A stretch of 64,000 nucleotides of DNA, taken from contig NZ_MSSW01000031.1 in the NCBI RefSeq assembly GCF_002150685.1, positions 62,001-126,000 of the forward strand, read 5' to 3'. Below the pieces are notes generated by a model, which was given only the letters and a program-made list of their open reading frames with translations, did not search any database and was not told the origin of the DNA. The position numbers and the translations under genes were made by a program. Below, piece by piece: positions 8,247 to 18,078 of this stretch. Every line of letters starts with the position of its first letter. The first letter of the stretch is position 1. This stretch comes from Algoriphagus antarcticus (lineage in GTDB: Bacteria; Bacteroidota; Bacteroidia; Cytophagales; Cyclobacteriaceae).

Positions 8247-9803
8247 ATGGCAGATGTATTTAAAACCCCAGGGGTGTACATAAAAGAAATCCCCACCTTT
8301 CCACCTTCGGTAGCAGAAGTGGAAACCGCTATTCCCGCATTCATTGGATATACCGAAAAGGCGATATTCAATGGAAAAAGCCTTAACCTACAGCCAATTC
8401 GTATCACTTCACTTTTGGAATATGAGCAGTTGTTTGGTTTTGCACAGAAAGAAAAATCTATTACCGTTACCATCACAGATGTTAGCGATTCGGGCTCTGT
8501 TACCCGTACCATCAATGCGACAAGAGCTCCGACAATAAGTTCACGGTTTAAATTGTATTACGGTTTGCAAATGTATTTTGCAAATGGTGGCGGACCATGC
8601 TATATCGTTTCAGTTGGCGCCTATCCCGATGGTACTGCTTCTGACACCAATGTTACAAAAGACGCATTAACAGCTGGTTTGACAGCAATATCAAATGTTG
8701 ATGAGCCTACGTTACTTGTTTTTCCAGATGGTACCGCTCTTGATTCATCAAATTATTATGCCTTAATAAATCAAGCTCTTTCGCAATGCTTTTTGCTACA
8801 AGATCGCTTTACCATAATAGATGTAAAACAAATTTCGGGTACTCCAAATGACATTAATAGTTCAGCTGATGATTTTAGGAATACCGCTACTCTGGGAAGC
8901 AATCTTAATTTAATGAAGTATGGAGCAGCCTATTTCCCATACATTGAAACAACGTTAAATTATCGATACGATGACACAGATATCAATGTAGCGTATTCAA
9001 TCAACGGAACAACAGAAACTATTGAAACTGATGGAAGTCCGGATAATCTCAGTATGGCATCTATTCTTGCTCCACAAAATGGGATGAAAAATGCTATACG
9101 AAACGGCCTTAATTTGCAAAAACCTACGCCCAGTATACCTTCATCACCACCAGCTTCACCGGTTTTGACAGGCAATACAGAGTTGTACAACTTAATAAAA
9201 CTACAATTGCAAAAGTTGACTATTACGATGCCTCCATCCTCAGCAGTAGCGGGTATTTATGCCGCCGTTGATAGTTCAAGAGGAGTTTGGAAAGCACCAG
9301 CAAACGTGACAATGGCCTATGTAAATGCAGCAAACTTAAAAATTTCTCATGAAGCCCAAATGTCTCTGAACGTGGATCCTACATCCGGTAAATCTATCAA
9401 TGCAATCCGTTATTTTACAGGTAAAGGGGTGATGATATGGGGAGCAAGAACCTTAGCTGGAAACGACAATGAATGGCGTTATGTACCAGTGAGAAGGTTC
9501 TTCATTTTTGCGGAAGAATCTATTAAAAAAGGAACTGAATGGGTTGTTTTTGAACCAAATGATGCGAATACCTGGGTCCGTGTTCGAGCGATGATTGAAA
9601 ACTTTTTGGTCAAGCAGTGGCGAGCGGGAGCATTGGCAGGAGCCAAACCAGAACATGCATTTTTTGTTCGCGTGGGCTTAGGCCAAACCATGACTTCGCT
9701 AGACATTCTGGAAGGCCGCATGAACATCGAAATAGGAATGGCCGTAGTCCGCCCGGCTGAATTTATCATTTTGAAATTCTCTCATAAACTTCAGGAATCA
9801 TAA
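8247..9803 (+). CDS. Contractile sheath protein (Pvc2-like)
   Basis: A 518-residue tail sheath protein. The start KTPGVYIKEIPTFPPSVAEV followed by ETAIPAFIGYT is the standard sheath N-terminus, and the C-terminal domain (about residues 375-518) ends with AFFVRVGLGQTMTSLDILEG, MNIEIGMAVVRPAEFIILKF. In the family the terminal arms interlink subunits and the whole layer contracts to drive the inner tube out. A variable, beta-rich domain lies between (about residues 60-300). Only one sheath gene is present; Afp and PVC have three (Pvc2-4), while single-sheath loci are usual in Bacteroidota. It is followed 27 nt later by the tube gene, so the order sheath-tube is reversed relative to PVC. Confidence 0.96.
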   Translation: MADVFKTPGVYIKEIPTFPPSVAEVETAIPAFIGYTEKAIFNGKSLNLQPIRITSLLEYEQLFGFAQKEKSITVTITDVSDSGSVTRTINATRAPTISSRFKLYYGLQMYFANGGGPCYIVSVGAYPDGTASDTNVTKDALTAGLTAISNVDEPTLLVFPDGTALDSSNYYALINQALSQCFLLQDRFTIIDVKQISGTPNDINSSADDFRNTATLGSNLNLMKYGAAYFPYIETTLNYRYDDTDINVAYSINGTTETIETDGSPDNLSMASILAPQNGMKNAIRNGLNLQKPTPSIPSSPPASPVLTGNTELYNLIKLQLQKLTITMPPSSAVAGIYAAVDSSRGVWKAPANVTMAYVNAANLKISHEAQMSLNVDPTSGKSINAIRYFTGKGVMIWGARTLAGNDNEWRYVPVRRFFIFAEESIKKGTEWVVFEPNDANTWVRVRAMIENFLVKQWRAGALAGAKPEHAFFVRVGLGQTMTSLDILEGRMNIEIGMAVVRPAEFIILKFSHKLQES

Positions 9804-9830
9804 CCTTTAAAATACCTAAAACAAAAAATC

Positions 9831-10262
9831 ATGGCTACTTATCCATTACCCAAGTTTCACTTCCGAGTTGAGTGGGGAGGGTCTACCATTGGCTTCTCTG
9901 AAGTTAGCGGACTAAATATCGAAAATAAGGTAATTGAATACCGGGATGGCGCTTCTCCCGAGTTCAGTAAAATTAAAATGCCCGGCATGCGGGAGTTCAG
10001 CAACATCACCTTAAAAAGAGGTGTGTTTAAAGGAGATAATGAGTTTTTCGGCTGGCTTAATACCATCTCGTTAAATGCGGTTGAACGCAGGGACATTACC
10101 ATCTCTTTATTAAACGAAAGTCACGAACCTACCGTGGTTTGGAAAATTAAGAATGCATTTCCGCTAAAAATTCAAAGTACTGATTTGAAAGCCGACGGAA
10201 GTGAGGTGGCTATAGAACAAATAGATATAGCTCATGAGGGCCTGGTAATTCAAAACGGTTAG
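9831..10262 (+). CDS. Inner tube protein (Pvc1-like, T4 gp19/Hcp fold)
   Basis: A 143-residue tube protein: YPLPKFHFRVEWGGSTIGFS, then EVSGLNIENKVIEYRDG, KMPGMREFSNITLKRGVFKG, ITISLLNES, and an Ile/Glu-rich last strand (VAIEQIDIAHEGLVIQNG). This is the T4-like tail-tube family, whose hexameric rings stack to form the channel that carries cargo. Length matches the family (about 145). It lies between sheath and tube-initiator genes; high copy number of its product in the particle would be expected. Confidence 0.95.
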   Translation: MATYPLPKFHFRVEWGGSTIGFSEVSGLNIENKVIEYRDGASPEFSKIKMPGMREFSNITLKRGVFKGDNEFFGWLNTISLNAVERRDITISLLNESHEPTVVWKIKNAFPLKIQSTDLKADGSEVAIEQIDIAHEGLVIQNG

Positions 10263-10368
10263 TAATAGCAATTTTCAAAACTGCTTATATATGCCTCATC
10301 CCCGTCCCTTCTCCACAAGAGAATATCGCTTTGACTTTTAATCGTTTTTACCTTACATATTCTATTTT

Positions 10369-10914
10369 ATGAGCTTGATAAGTGGTATAATCGACGGGTT
10401 AATTTATCCTCCACCAGGATTTCATTTTCTGGTAGTTATTGAAATGTTTCCGCAAACGCCGCAAGATATTCGATTCCAAAGCGTAACAGGGTTAAGTGTA
10501 ACAATACCTACTGAAACCGTGGCTGAAGGTGGTGAAAACAGATTTAAGCATCAGTTTCCGGGAGTCCCGCAATTCAATAAATTGGTACTAAAGCGTGGCT
10601 TATTTCTGGGATCTTTTGTAAGTCACTGGGCCAGAAATAGTATCCAAAACTTTGAATTTGAACCCAAAAATGTGCTTATCAGCTTATTGAATGATAACCA
10701 CATCCCACTTAACGTTTGGCACGTTTTCAATGCCTATCCCACCAAAATAGATATCTCAGAGTTTAATGCAGAGCAAAACACGCTGGTGGTAGAAACGCTT
10801 GAATTAACCTATCAATACTACAAACCGATGGGTTTAGATGATTTGATAGGCGGGGCAGTTGGGGCAGTTGCAGGTGCTATTGGTGGTGCAGTTTCAGGAT
10901 CTATTAGCTTATAA
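10369..10914 (+). CDS. Tube initiator / tube paralogue (Pvc5-like)
   Basis: A 181-residue relative of the tube protein: GFHFLVVIEMFPQTPQDIRF, SVTGLSVTIPTETVAEGG, KLVLKRGLFLGS, and TLVVETLELTYQYYKPM. It has the same fold signature as the 143-residue tube but diverges, and has an added Gly/Ala-rich C-terminal tail (about residues 157-181). In PVC and Afp such paralogues form the first ring(s) joining the hexameric tube to the spike. A gap of 106 nt separates it from the tube gene; it precedes the DUF5908 gene by 3 nt. Confidence 0.87.
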   Translation: MSLISGIIDGLIYPPPGFHFLVVIEMFPQTPQDIRFQSVTGLSVTIPTETVAEGGENRFKHQFPGVPQFNKLVLKRGLFLGSFVSHWARNSIQNFEFEPKNVLISLLNDNHIPLNVWHVFNAYPTKIDISEFNAEQNTLVVETLELTYQYYKPMGLDDLIGGAVGAVAGAIGGAVSGSISL

Positions 10915-10917
10915 AAT

Positions 10918-11073
10918 ATGCCAATTGTTATAAATGAAATTGAAGTGGCGGTTACCGTGGCAGACCATGTAGCAGAGGGTTCAACTACCGAAAACTCTTC
11001 CTCCAAAGAGGAAATAGTTAAGCTATGTGTAGAGCATGTTATGGCTATCCTAAACCAAAAAAATGAACGCTGA
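10918..11073 (+). CDS. Small DUF5908-type protein (Pvc6-like position)
   Basis: A 51-residue ORF (MPIVINEIEVAVTV at the start, then a Ser/Thr/Glu-rich linker and a helix EEIVKLCVEHVMAIL). The N-terminal strand followed by an acidic linker and a C-terminal helix is the plan of the DUF5908 small proteins found in eCIS loci next to the tube initiator. Its stop shares one base with the ATG of the LysM gene (TGATG), indicating translational coupling. Its role is not established; PVC has Pvc6 of unknown function at the matching position. Confidence 0.78.
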   Translation: MPIVINEIEVAVTVADHVAEGSTTENSSSKEEIVKLCVEHVMAILNQKNER

Positions 11074-11786
11074 TGATAGATATTTTAAGTAGTATATCGC
11101 CATTGAAAGCTGGAGAAAAGCTTAAGATTCAATCATGGGTTGATATTGAAAGAAATGGAAATCCAACCAGCACGTTCTCGGCGTTTATCAATCCGGATGA
11201 GATTTCGCTCAATTATAATGTTCTTACAGAAACCACCTCAGCCGCAGGTTCAACCGGTAATGCGGGAGCTTTTCTAGGAACTTCGCCATTTACGGTTACA
11301 CTTAAATTTTTTCTGGACGGTACGAATGCTAACGGCGTAAAGCTGGATGTAAAGGCAAAAGTTATTGAATTTTACACCGCTACAGGGTATGATGGCAAAG
11401 GTCATCGAACTCGTTTTTTGCGCATTAACTGGCCTGGGCTGTTATGGTACAGAAGTAATCAGTTTGTGTTTGATTGTGTGCTCAAAACAGCTACGATCCA
11501 GTATAAATTGTTCAAATCAGATGGTACACCTCTTAGGGCGGTTATCAACGCCACTTTTATAGAAAAACGGAAACCGGCAGAAGTTCAGGCAGAGGTTGAT
11601 GATCAATCTGCTGATTTAACACACATTCGGGTTGTTAAAGAAGGTGATAACTTGCCGAACTTAGTGCTGAGTATATATGGAGATTTTAAATACTACCTCG
11701 AGGTTGCCAAAGTAAATAAGCTCAAAAATTTCAGAGACCTAGTACCCGGGGATAAACTAATGTTTCCTCCTTTTAATACAGCGTAA
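11073..11786 (+). CDS. LysM-domain baseplate adaptor (Pvc7-like)
   Basis: A 237-residue protein. Residues 1-175 are the conserved N-terminal domain of phage and eCIS tail adaptor proteins (PDEISLNYNV, FTVTLKFFLDGTNANG, IQYKLFKSDGTPLRAVINAT, FIEK), and residues about 185-235 are a LysM module (IRVVKEGDNLPNLVLSIYGD, KVNKLKNFRDLVPGDKLMFP). In related systems this protein (T4 gp53 / Pvc7) clamps the hub to the baseplate wedges. It starts within the DUF5908 stop codon and ends 9 nt before the spike gene. Confidence 0.92.
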   Translation: MIDILSSISPLKAGEKLKIQSWVDIERNGNPTSTFSAFINPDEISLNYNVLTETTSAAGSTGNAGAFLGTSPFTVTLKFFLDGTNANGVKLDVKAKVIEFYTATGYDGKGHRTRFLRINWPGLLWYRSNQFVFDCVLKTATIQYKLFKSDGTPLRAVINATFIEKRKPAEVQAEVDDQSADLTHIRVVKEGDNLPNLVLSIYGDFKYYLEVAKVNKLKNFRDLVPGDKLMFPPFNTA

Positions 11787-11795
11787 AAATTATCC

Positions 11796-13679
11796 ATGGC
11801 TGCAGAAAGAAGCATACCTGCCGTTGAAACCGTTGCGGAATTTAAGGTCTTGATAAACGGAAATGAACTCCCCAGATCGGTAAGTAAGCTGTCTATTAGT
11901 GTAATGAAGATGGTGAATAAAATTACCACGGCCACCATAATTATACTAGATGGAGAAGCTGCCACGGGCCAGTTTCCCTTGACGGACGGAGATTTATTTA
12001 CACCTGGAAATAAAGTGGAGATTAGAGCCGGAGATTCTAACACAACAACAAGTATTTTTATAGGCTTAATTGTGAAGCAATCGCTAAAAGTCAGAAATGG
12101 CGCTGCTCCCAATTTAATTGTAGAATGTAAACACACAGTTGTTAAAACCACGCTGGGGCGAAACAACAAATATTTCCATGATTCAACAGATTCTCAAATT
12201 ATTAGTCAGGTGTTGGAAGATGCCGGTTTTACAGAAGGTTTGGTTATAGCAGATACAACCGTTGTGCACAAAGAAATGGTGCAGTATAATAGTACCGATT
12301 GGGATTTCATAGTTAGTCGTGCCGAGGCGAACGGTCAGGTCGTATTAACTAATGATGATACGATTGTGACTCAGAAGCCAGAGGTAACCACCGACGATGC
12401 CAAGCTATCTTTATTGCACGGAGCCACCATTCTAGAGCTAGATGCTGAAATGGATAGTCGCAATCAATTTAGTTCTGTCAAAAGTAAAGCTTGGGATATG
12501 GCCAATCAGGAAATTGCAGAAACCAGTGCCGCTGAGCCGCAAAACTTGCTAGAAGAAGGGAGTTTTACCACTACAAATTTGGCGGCAGTAGTTGGTCCGG
12601 CTGAATTTGTATTAAGTCACGCAGGCGCCATTACTCCAGATGAACGGCAAGCGTGGGCAGATGCTCAGTTGCTAAAATCACGCTTATCAAAAATACGTGG
12701 CCGAATAAAATTTCAAGGAATAGCCACCATAAACCCCGGAGAGGTAGTAGAATTAAATGGCTTAGGTACCCGATTTAACGGAAAAGCTTTTGTAAGTGGT
12801 GTAAGACAAGATTATTCACAAGCGGAAGGCTGGAAAACCCAGGCACAATTTGGCCACAACCCCGATTGGTTTATTGAAGAAAATCACGTTACAGCTCCTA
12901 AAGCAGCAGGCTTATTGCCAGGAGTTATCGGTCTACATACGGGTATTGTTACTGATAATGAAGACCCGGAGGGAGAGCAACGAGTCCGTGTAAAAATGCC
13001 TTATGTAAATGCAGATGATGATGGGGTTTGGGCACGAATCGCGCTAGCCGATGCAGGTAATGAACGGGGAATGTTTTTCAGACCTGAGGTCGGTGATGAG
13101 GTAGTGCTTGGCTTTTTATATGACGATCCAAGGCAACCTTTAATTTTGGGCATGCTACATAGTTCAAATAAAGTCCCACCAATTAGCCCAACCAATGATA
13201 ATTTTAAAAAAGGCTATACCTCCCGGGAAAAACTGAAACTCACGTATGATGATGAGATTAAAGAAATATTGATTGAAACGCCCGGCGAAAACAAGGTGTT
13301 TATAAGTGATGATAAAAAGGGGATAAGTTTAGAAGACCAAACCGGTCATAAAATTACTACCAAACCCGCGTCCATTACTATTAAGGATTCAAAAGATAAC
13401 GAAATTACAATTGATGTAGATGGCGGCATAATCAAGATAAAAGCCAACTCGAAAGTAGTGGTAGATGCGCCCAAAATTGAATTAGTTGGCGGGGCAAGTC
13501 ATCCCTTGGCATTTGGCGATGAGCTTCTATCGCACCTAAATAATATGAAAACCGCTTTTGATACGCACATGCACCCAGGCGAAACTGCATTGGGAATGCC
13601 GGTAAGCCCGGCGCCACCTGCTGCCCCCATGCCGCCGGCAACCCCTAGTTTATTATCTACAAAAGTAAAAACAGGTTAA
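11796..13679 (+). CDS. Spike/hub protein (Pvc8-like, VgrG-type gp27-gp5 fusion)
   Basis: A 627-residue spike protein. Residues 1-370 correspond to the gp27-like hub; residues about 375-455 are the gp5 OB-fold (GIVTDNEDPEGEQRVRVKMP, GVWARIALADAGNERGMFF, PEVGDEVVLGFLYDDPRQP). A beta-prism of short repeats follows (about 480-565), including KITTKPASITIKDSKDNEIT and IKIKANSKVVVDAPKIELVG. The last 60 residues contain THMHPGE and a Pro/Ala-rich end (APPAAPMPPATP). The trimer forms the membrane-puncturing tip. No catalytic lysozyme or effector domain is fused to it. A PAAR tip gene is not seen next to it. Confidence 0.96.
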   Translation: MAAERSIPAVETVAEFKVLINGNELPRSVSKLSISVMKMVNKITTATIIILDGEAATGQFPLTDGDLFTPGNKVEIRAGDSNTTTSIFIGLIVKQSLKVRNGAAPNLIVECKHTVVKTTLGRNNKYFHDSTDSQIISQVLEDAGFTEGLVIADTTVVHKEMVQYNSTDWDFIVSRAEANGQVVLTNDDTIVTQKPEVTTDDAKLSLLHGATILELDAEMDSRNQFSSVKSKAWDMANQEIAETSAAEPQNLLEEGSFTTTNLAAVVGPAEFVLSHAGAITPDERQAWADAQLLKSRLSKIRGRIKFQGIATINPGEVVELNGLGTRFNGKAFVSGVRQDYSQAEGWKTQAQFGHNPDWFIEENHVTAPKAAGLLPGVIGLHTGIVTDNEDPEGEQRVRVKMPYVNADDDGVWARIALADAGNERGMFFRPEVGDEVVLGFLYDDPRQPLILGMLHSSNKVPPISPTNDNFKKGYTSREKLKLTYDDEIKEILIETPGENKVFISDDKKGISLEDQTGHKITTKPASITIKDSKDNEITIDVDGGIIKIKANSKVVVDAPKIELVGGASHPLAFGDELLSHLNNMKTAFDTHMHPGETALGMPVSPAPPAAPMPPATPSLLSTKVKTG

Positions 13680-13682
13680 TTT

Positions 13683-13934
13683 ATGGCTTTAATACCAGGA
13701 AAATACGGTCAATTGGGTGGTAGTATGGCAGAGGCCATTCAAACCGCCTTTAACAACCATTACAAAGAAATAATTGGCAAAAATCCACCTGCCTCCAACA
13801 AGCAATTCGAGCTATTATGCCTAGCCGTCGCCGAAGGTGTAATTAATCATTTAAAAGCACATCCCGAAGCATTTAAAGTTAAAACCAAATTTGAAGGATC
13901 AGTGATTTATGAAGGGGTGGTTACAATTGAGTAG
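13683..13934 (+). CDS. Small unknown eCIS protein between spike and gp25 genes
   Basis: An 83-residue protein that starts 3 nt after the spike stop. The N-terminus has a Gly-rich loop (PGKYGQLGGSMAEAIQ), the middle a helix (FELLCLAVAEGVINHLKAHP) and the end a beta hairpin (VKTKFEGSVIYEGVVTIE). It sits where PVC-type loci place the small tip or PAAR protein, but there is no PAAR repeat or metal-binding Cys/His pattern. Tight linkage to the spike gene suggests a spike- or tip-associated role; this is inference. Confidence 0.75.
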   Translation: MALIPGKYGQLGGSMAEAIQTAFNNHYKEIIGKNPPASNKQFELLCLAVAEGVINHLKAHPEAFKVKTKFEGSVIYEGVVTIE

Positions 13935-14361
13935 ATGACAACTTCTGAATGTTAAGTCGTAATTTCAAGATCTTGAGCCTTAAAATTTAAAGGTTTGATA
14001 GTTAGTCAACTACAACTCATAGCCCAACTCGTTAAATCCACTTACATCTTAAATCATCGGCTCGAAATCAAAAACCCCGCAGTCTGCGGACAGCTGCCTA
14101 ATACATGGGAGCAGGTATAAAGTAGATAATCTGGTGATTTTGGATTTTGGCTTTAGTCAGAATGCCGCTTTTGGAATTAAGCAAAGTCATTGCTGATATA
14201 AACGCTATAACTCTACTCCTGTTTTTAGCTAATGTAGTGGGGTATTGTTTAGATGTTCAGCTTTCAATAGGGAGCTTACAGCTTTGAGCAATTAGGCATA
14301 ATGTTTCAGTTTGGCGACTTGATATTTTTTACTTAAACTTTTTACTTAAAATTTCAACTTA
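13935..14361. other. Non-coding gap inside the eCIS operon
   Basis: About 427 bp with no credible ORF on either strand, unlike the tight spacing around it. It contains a short hairpin-like CCGCAGTCTGCGG near 14081 and a direct repeat of TTTTTACTTAAA at 14326-14337 and 14339-14350, just before the gp25 start. It may be the remnant of a lost gene or hold an internal promoter. I cannot match it to any known gene. Confidence 0.45.
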
Positions 14362-14781
14362 ATGGACATATCAGTACGCTCATTTCTGGGTAAGGGATGG
14401 GGATTTCCGCCTACATTTTCTAAACAAACCAACGAGGTTTTGATGACGAAGGACGAGGAGGATATCAATAAAAGCTTAGAAATTTTGCTGTCTACCACTA
14501 TTGGCGAACGCTTTCTGCAGCCTTTGTATGGATGCAATCTCGAAAACTATGTGTTTGAGGTAATCAATCCATCCACAAAAACTGCTATTAAATTAACTGT
14601 TAAAAATGCTATCCTGCTTTTTGAGCCAAGAATTAAACTGATAACAGTTGAATTGCTGGAAGATTTTATTGACGAAGGCAGAATTGACATTTCGGTAGAT
14701 TATGAGGTTGCCAATACCAATACCCGTTTTAATCTAGTGTATCCTTTTTACTTAAACGAAGCAAATAATAAATCGGCATGA
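14362..14781 (+). CDS. Baseplate wedge protein, gp25-like (Pvc9-like)
   Basis: A 139-residue gp25 family protein. FLGKGWGFPPTFSKQTNEVL opens the domain, followed by DINKSLEILLSTTIGERFL, then QPLYGCNL and the EPR motif (FEPRI, near residue 91) that defines the gp25/TssE/Pvc9 group. In related baseplates gp25 joins the wedge to the sheath and starts sheath polymerisation. Its stop overlaps the start of the next gene (ATGA), so the two are probably translationally coupled. Confidence 0.95.
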   Translation: MDISVRSFLGKGWGFPPTFSKQTNEVLMTKDEEDINKSLEILLSTTIGERFLQPLYGCNLENYVFEVINPSTKTAIKLTVKNAILLFEPRIKLITVELLEDFIDEGRIDISVDYEVANTNTRFNLVYPFYLNEANNKSA

Positions 14782-17700
14782 GTACCAAAGCTATCGATTA
14801 TAAAGTATTACTGAAACGTGATGGGCAAACCCAGCAACAGCGCATGCCACCATTGCTAGACCCAGCTCAGGTACCAATAGAAAATCGGAGTAAGGAAGAA
14901 TTATATCGGTACGTACAGCAAATAGCAAAACAGATTAATTTTTTTGATGTAAACCCGGCAAATAAAAAGATCATTATAAACGGAACTTGGGATAATTTTT
15001 TTAACCTGACTTTTCAAGAATTTAGTGACTTAGCAGCCAGTTCATCTTTACCTCCACATCTTGCCCTATGGAGTAGTTTTATTGAATTATTGGTTCAGCC
15101 TAAAGCATTACTCAATTCGCTTACCAAGCACCATTTAGATTTTTATTACCAGCAAGTTTTAAATTTAGACAAGCATAACCCTGTTCCTGACAAAGCCCAC
15201 GTTATTTTCGAACTTAAAAAAAATACTGAAAATACACTTCTTACCACGGGAGTTCCACTGTTGGCGGGAAAGGATAACACAAAAAAGAATCTCTATTATA
15301 AATTAACGCATGATATAGTGGTGAACTCTTCAAAAGTTTCACAGCTAAAGGCATTGTTTGTAAACCCAATTAACAAAAATTTTATACACCACGCGCCTAT
15401 TGCCAATTCAGTGGATGGTGTAGGTGCTGTTCTGCCAACCGCAAACCCTAAATATGACGGCTTTGGCAGTGCTGAGTCACCAAAGGCACAAATAGGCTTT
15501 TGTCTGGCCAGCGGGGTATTATTAATGAAAGAAGGGGACCGCATGATCACCGTAAACTTAACGGTTAAATACTTGAACGAATCTTCAAAGAATGAGGCAC
15601 TTACAGCTGGTATTTTTAAAGTGAGTATTACAGGTGAGAAAGGCTGGATAGGACCTAAGCTGACCTCGACAAGGATTACTTCTGTTGATAACCAACTTTA
15701 TAAGTTGACTATAACTTTTAATATCAGTAAAGATGAACCCCCTGTAATTGCTTATAATAAAGCCTCTCACGGCAATAATTTCGATACCATACATCCGATT
15801 TTACAGATACTAATTAATAATGAAAAATCTGATTTTGGTTATCAGGATTTACTGAATGCAGAACTAATAGACGCCCTTATAGAAGTGGAAGTAGCTGGTA
15901 TAACTTCACTAACTCTCGAAAACGATAACGGCACTCTTGATCCTAAAAAGCCTTTTACGCCGTTTGGGGATTTGTCTGATAAAAACTCCAACTTTTATAT
16001 ACAGCATGAAGAAACTTTCTCTAAGCGTTTAAAAGAGTTTTCTTTCAATGTAGAATGGAAAAATATTCCGGATTCAAATCTGGCTAACTATTTTAAAAAC
16101 TATAATCTGTCGGGCAATGGTAACGGTGATTTTACCGCGATAGCAGCCTTTAAAGATGGTTTTTCATGGAAAGAACAATATCATCGGGTTAAGCTCTTTA
16201 ACACCTCAGATGCTCAAGTCAAAACCACCTGGACATTTACTAATCCGGCATTCCCGGTATTGCTTCCGTTTTTTGTACTGCCTACGCTCCACACGCCCTA
16301 TTTCCCTAACCCCGGCTTATCCATAAAACAGAATGTAAGCAGTAAAATGTCATATCTTTTTCCTGGTTTTTCTGCCCTACAACCAAAAGTTAATTTTGTA
16401 AAGGCAAAAACGACTTTCAGTTTGCTTACTTATCAGCCGATAATTTTGCAATTACTGAATGTTTATCAAGACATCCGGAAAGGGCAATTACGATTACGCT
16501 TAGACCATAGTTTTTTATTTAAAGATTATAGAGATAAATACACCAAAGAAATTTTAAGGTACAGTGCGGAAGGAGGGGACCTGAACCTTCCGGCTGAGCC
16601 CTTTGCGCCAGAAATGCAATCTATCAGCTTGAGGTATATAGCCACTACCGCTAAAATTAGTTTTAATGGCACTACGCTAAATGACTATTTAAGTGAAGAA
16701 ATAGAATACTTTCACTACGGTGCCTTCGGCCAAATGCGAGAACATGCCTACACCCTCAGCAAGCAAAGTTTCTTGAGCAATAAGAAAGTGAAACTGGTGC
16801 CTCAATATACTGACGAAGGAGGTTTACTTATTGGTTTAAATGATATATACGCTGAAGATTCTCTCTGTATGTTATTTCAGTTAGCAGAGGGAAGTGCCAA
16901 TCCGGAAAAACCGAAAGTAAAACTAAACTGGAGTGTGCTTTGTGATAATTATTGGAAAAACTTAGGGAATGAAGATTTTATATTTGATACTACAAATGAT
17001 TTGTTAACTAGTGGGGTTATAAAAATTATTATCCCAAAGGAAGCAACTACAAGCAACACAATTTTACCAGAAAATTTATTGTGGCTTAAAGCGTCTATTC
17101 CGAAAGATAGCGATGGGGTTTGCAAACTGCTGGATGTGCAATCAAATGCGGCCATTGCAGTTTTTGATAATCAGGATAACGACCCTTCACACTTGCAAAA
17201 TGCAAAGCCGTCGGGTTCTATAACCAAACTGAAAAATGAAATTGGAGCTATTAAAAAAGTAAATCAGCCTTATTCGAGTTTTGGTGGCAAAATGAAAGAA
17301 ATTGATCAATCCTATTATATGCGGGTAAGTGAGCGGCTTCGTCATAAAGAAAGAAGTATCGCAATTTGGGATTATGAAAGGCTGATTTTACAACATTTCC
17401 CGATGGTTCATAAAGTAAAATGCATTAACCACGCAACTAATTCTTCATTTTATTCTCCTGGAAATGTTTTGATAGTGGTGGTTCCCGACTTAACCAATCG
17501 AAATGCTCTTGATCCGTTTAAGCCAAAAGTTGATAAAAACACACTAGACGAGATCTATGCTTTTTTAACACATCAATCTACAGCATGGGCTCAATTTCAG
17601 ATCATAAACCCTATCTATGAACCTGTGCAAATATCTGTAGATATTAAACTGAAACGGGGCTTTGAATTTAATTACTACGAAAAAATCATCGACCAAAAGC

Positions 17701-17948
17701 TGCAGCAATTTCTATCACCATGGATAACAAATTCAAGCAGCGATATCCACTTCGGAGGAAAAGTAACCAAATCAATGGTGGTCAAGTTTTTAGAAGATCT
17801 AGAATTTGTTGACTATTTAACTTCCTTTTCACTATCCAAATTTTCTCCGAGCAATAATGCTTTTGGCAATAACCTAGAAGTTGCCGAAGCATCAAACCCT
17901 GCATCCATATTGGTATCAGCTATGCAACATATCATTAATAATGAATAG
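14778..17948 (+). CDS. Large baseplate J-like wedge protein (Pvc11-like, gp6 equivalent)
   Basis: A 1056-residue protein. The N-terminal region is typical of large eCIS baseplate proteins (LWSSFIELLVQPKALLNSLT, HHLDFYYQQVL), the centre is a long beta-rich section, and the C-terminal part carries J-like features: RVSERLRHKERSIAIWDYER near 850 and a strand-helix segment (YEPVQISVDIKLKRGF near 950, FGGKVTKSMVVKFLEDLEFV near 990). In phage T4 the equivalent gp6 dimer forms the wedge ring. The 4-nt overlap with gp25 and size match Pvc11. A 130-nt gap follows before the next baseplate gene. Confidence 0.9.
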   Translation: MSTKAIDYKVLLKRDGQTQQQRMPPLLDPAQVPIENRSKEELYRYVQQIAKQINFFDVNPANKKIIINGTWDNFFNLTFQEFSDLAASSSLPPHLALWSSFIELLVQPKALLNSLTKHHLDFYYQQVLNLDKHNPVPDKAHVIFELKKNTENTLLTTGVPLLAGKDNTKKNLYYKLTHDIVVNSSKVSQLKALFVNPINKNFIHHAPIANSVDGVGAVLPTANPKYDGFGSAESPKAQIGFCLASGVLLMKEGDRMITVNLTVKYLNESSKNEALTAGIFKVSITGEKGWIGPKLTSTRITSVDNQLYKLTITFNISKDEPPVIAYNKASHGNNFDTIHPILQILINNEKSDFGYQDLLNAELIDALIEVEVAGITSLTLENDNGTLDPKKPFTPFGDLSDKNSNFYIQHEETFSKRLKEFSFNVEWKNIPDSNLANYFKNYNLSGNGNGDFTAIAAFKDGFSWKEQYHRVKLFNTSDAQVKTTWTFTNPAFPVLLPFFVLPTLHTPYFPNPGLSIKQNVSSKMSYLFPGFSALQPKVNFVKAKTTFSLLTYQPIILQLLNVYQDIRKGQLRLRLDHSFLFKDYRDKYTKEILRYSAEGGDLNLPAEPFAPEMQSISLRYIATTAKISFNGTTLNDYLSEEIEYFHYGAFGQMREHAYTLSKQSFLSNKKVKLVPQYTDEGGLLIGLNDIYAEDSLCMLFQLAEGSANPEKPKVKLNWSVLCDNYWKNLGNEDFIFDTTNDLLTSGVIKIIIPKEATTSNTILPENLLWLKASIPKDSDGVCKLLDVQSNAAIAVFDNQDNDPSHLQNAKPSGSITKLKNEIGAIKKVNQPYSSFGGKMKEIDQSYYMRVSERLRHKERSIAIWDYERLILQHFPMVHKVKCINHATNSSFYSPGNVLIVVVPDLTNRNALDPFKPKVDKNTLDEIYAFLTHQSTAWAQFQIINPIYEPVQISVDIKLKRGFEFNYYEKIIDQKLQQFLSPWITNSSSDIHFGGKVTKSMVVKFLEDLEFVDYLTSFSLSKFSPSNNAFGNNLEVAEASNPASILVSAMQHIINNE

Positions 17949-18078
17949 TTCTTGAGTTATGAACCATTCAAGAACTCATTGAAAAAACAAAACTGCGTCC
18001 CTGATATTTTCCATAGATGTGAAAATTTGATGCCCAGAATTTCTAACCAAAATTTCCCTATCTGCACTAAAATAAACC

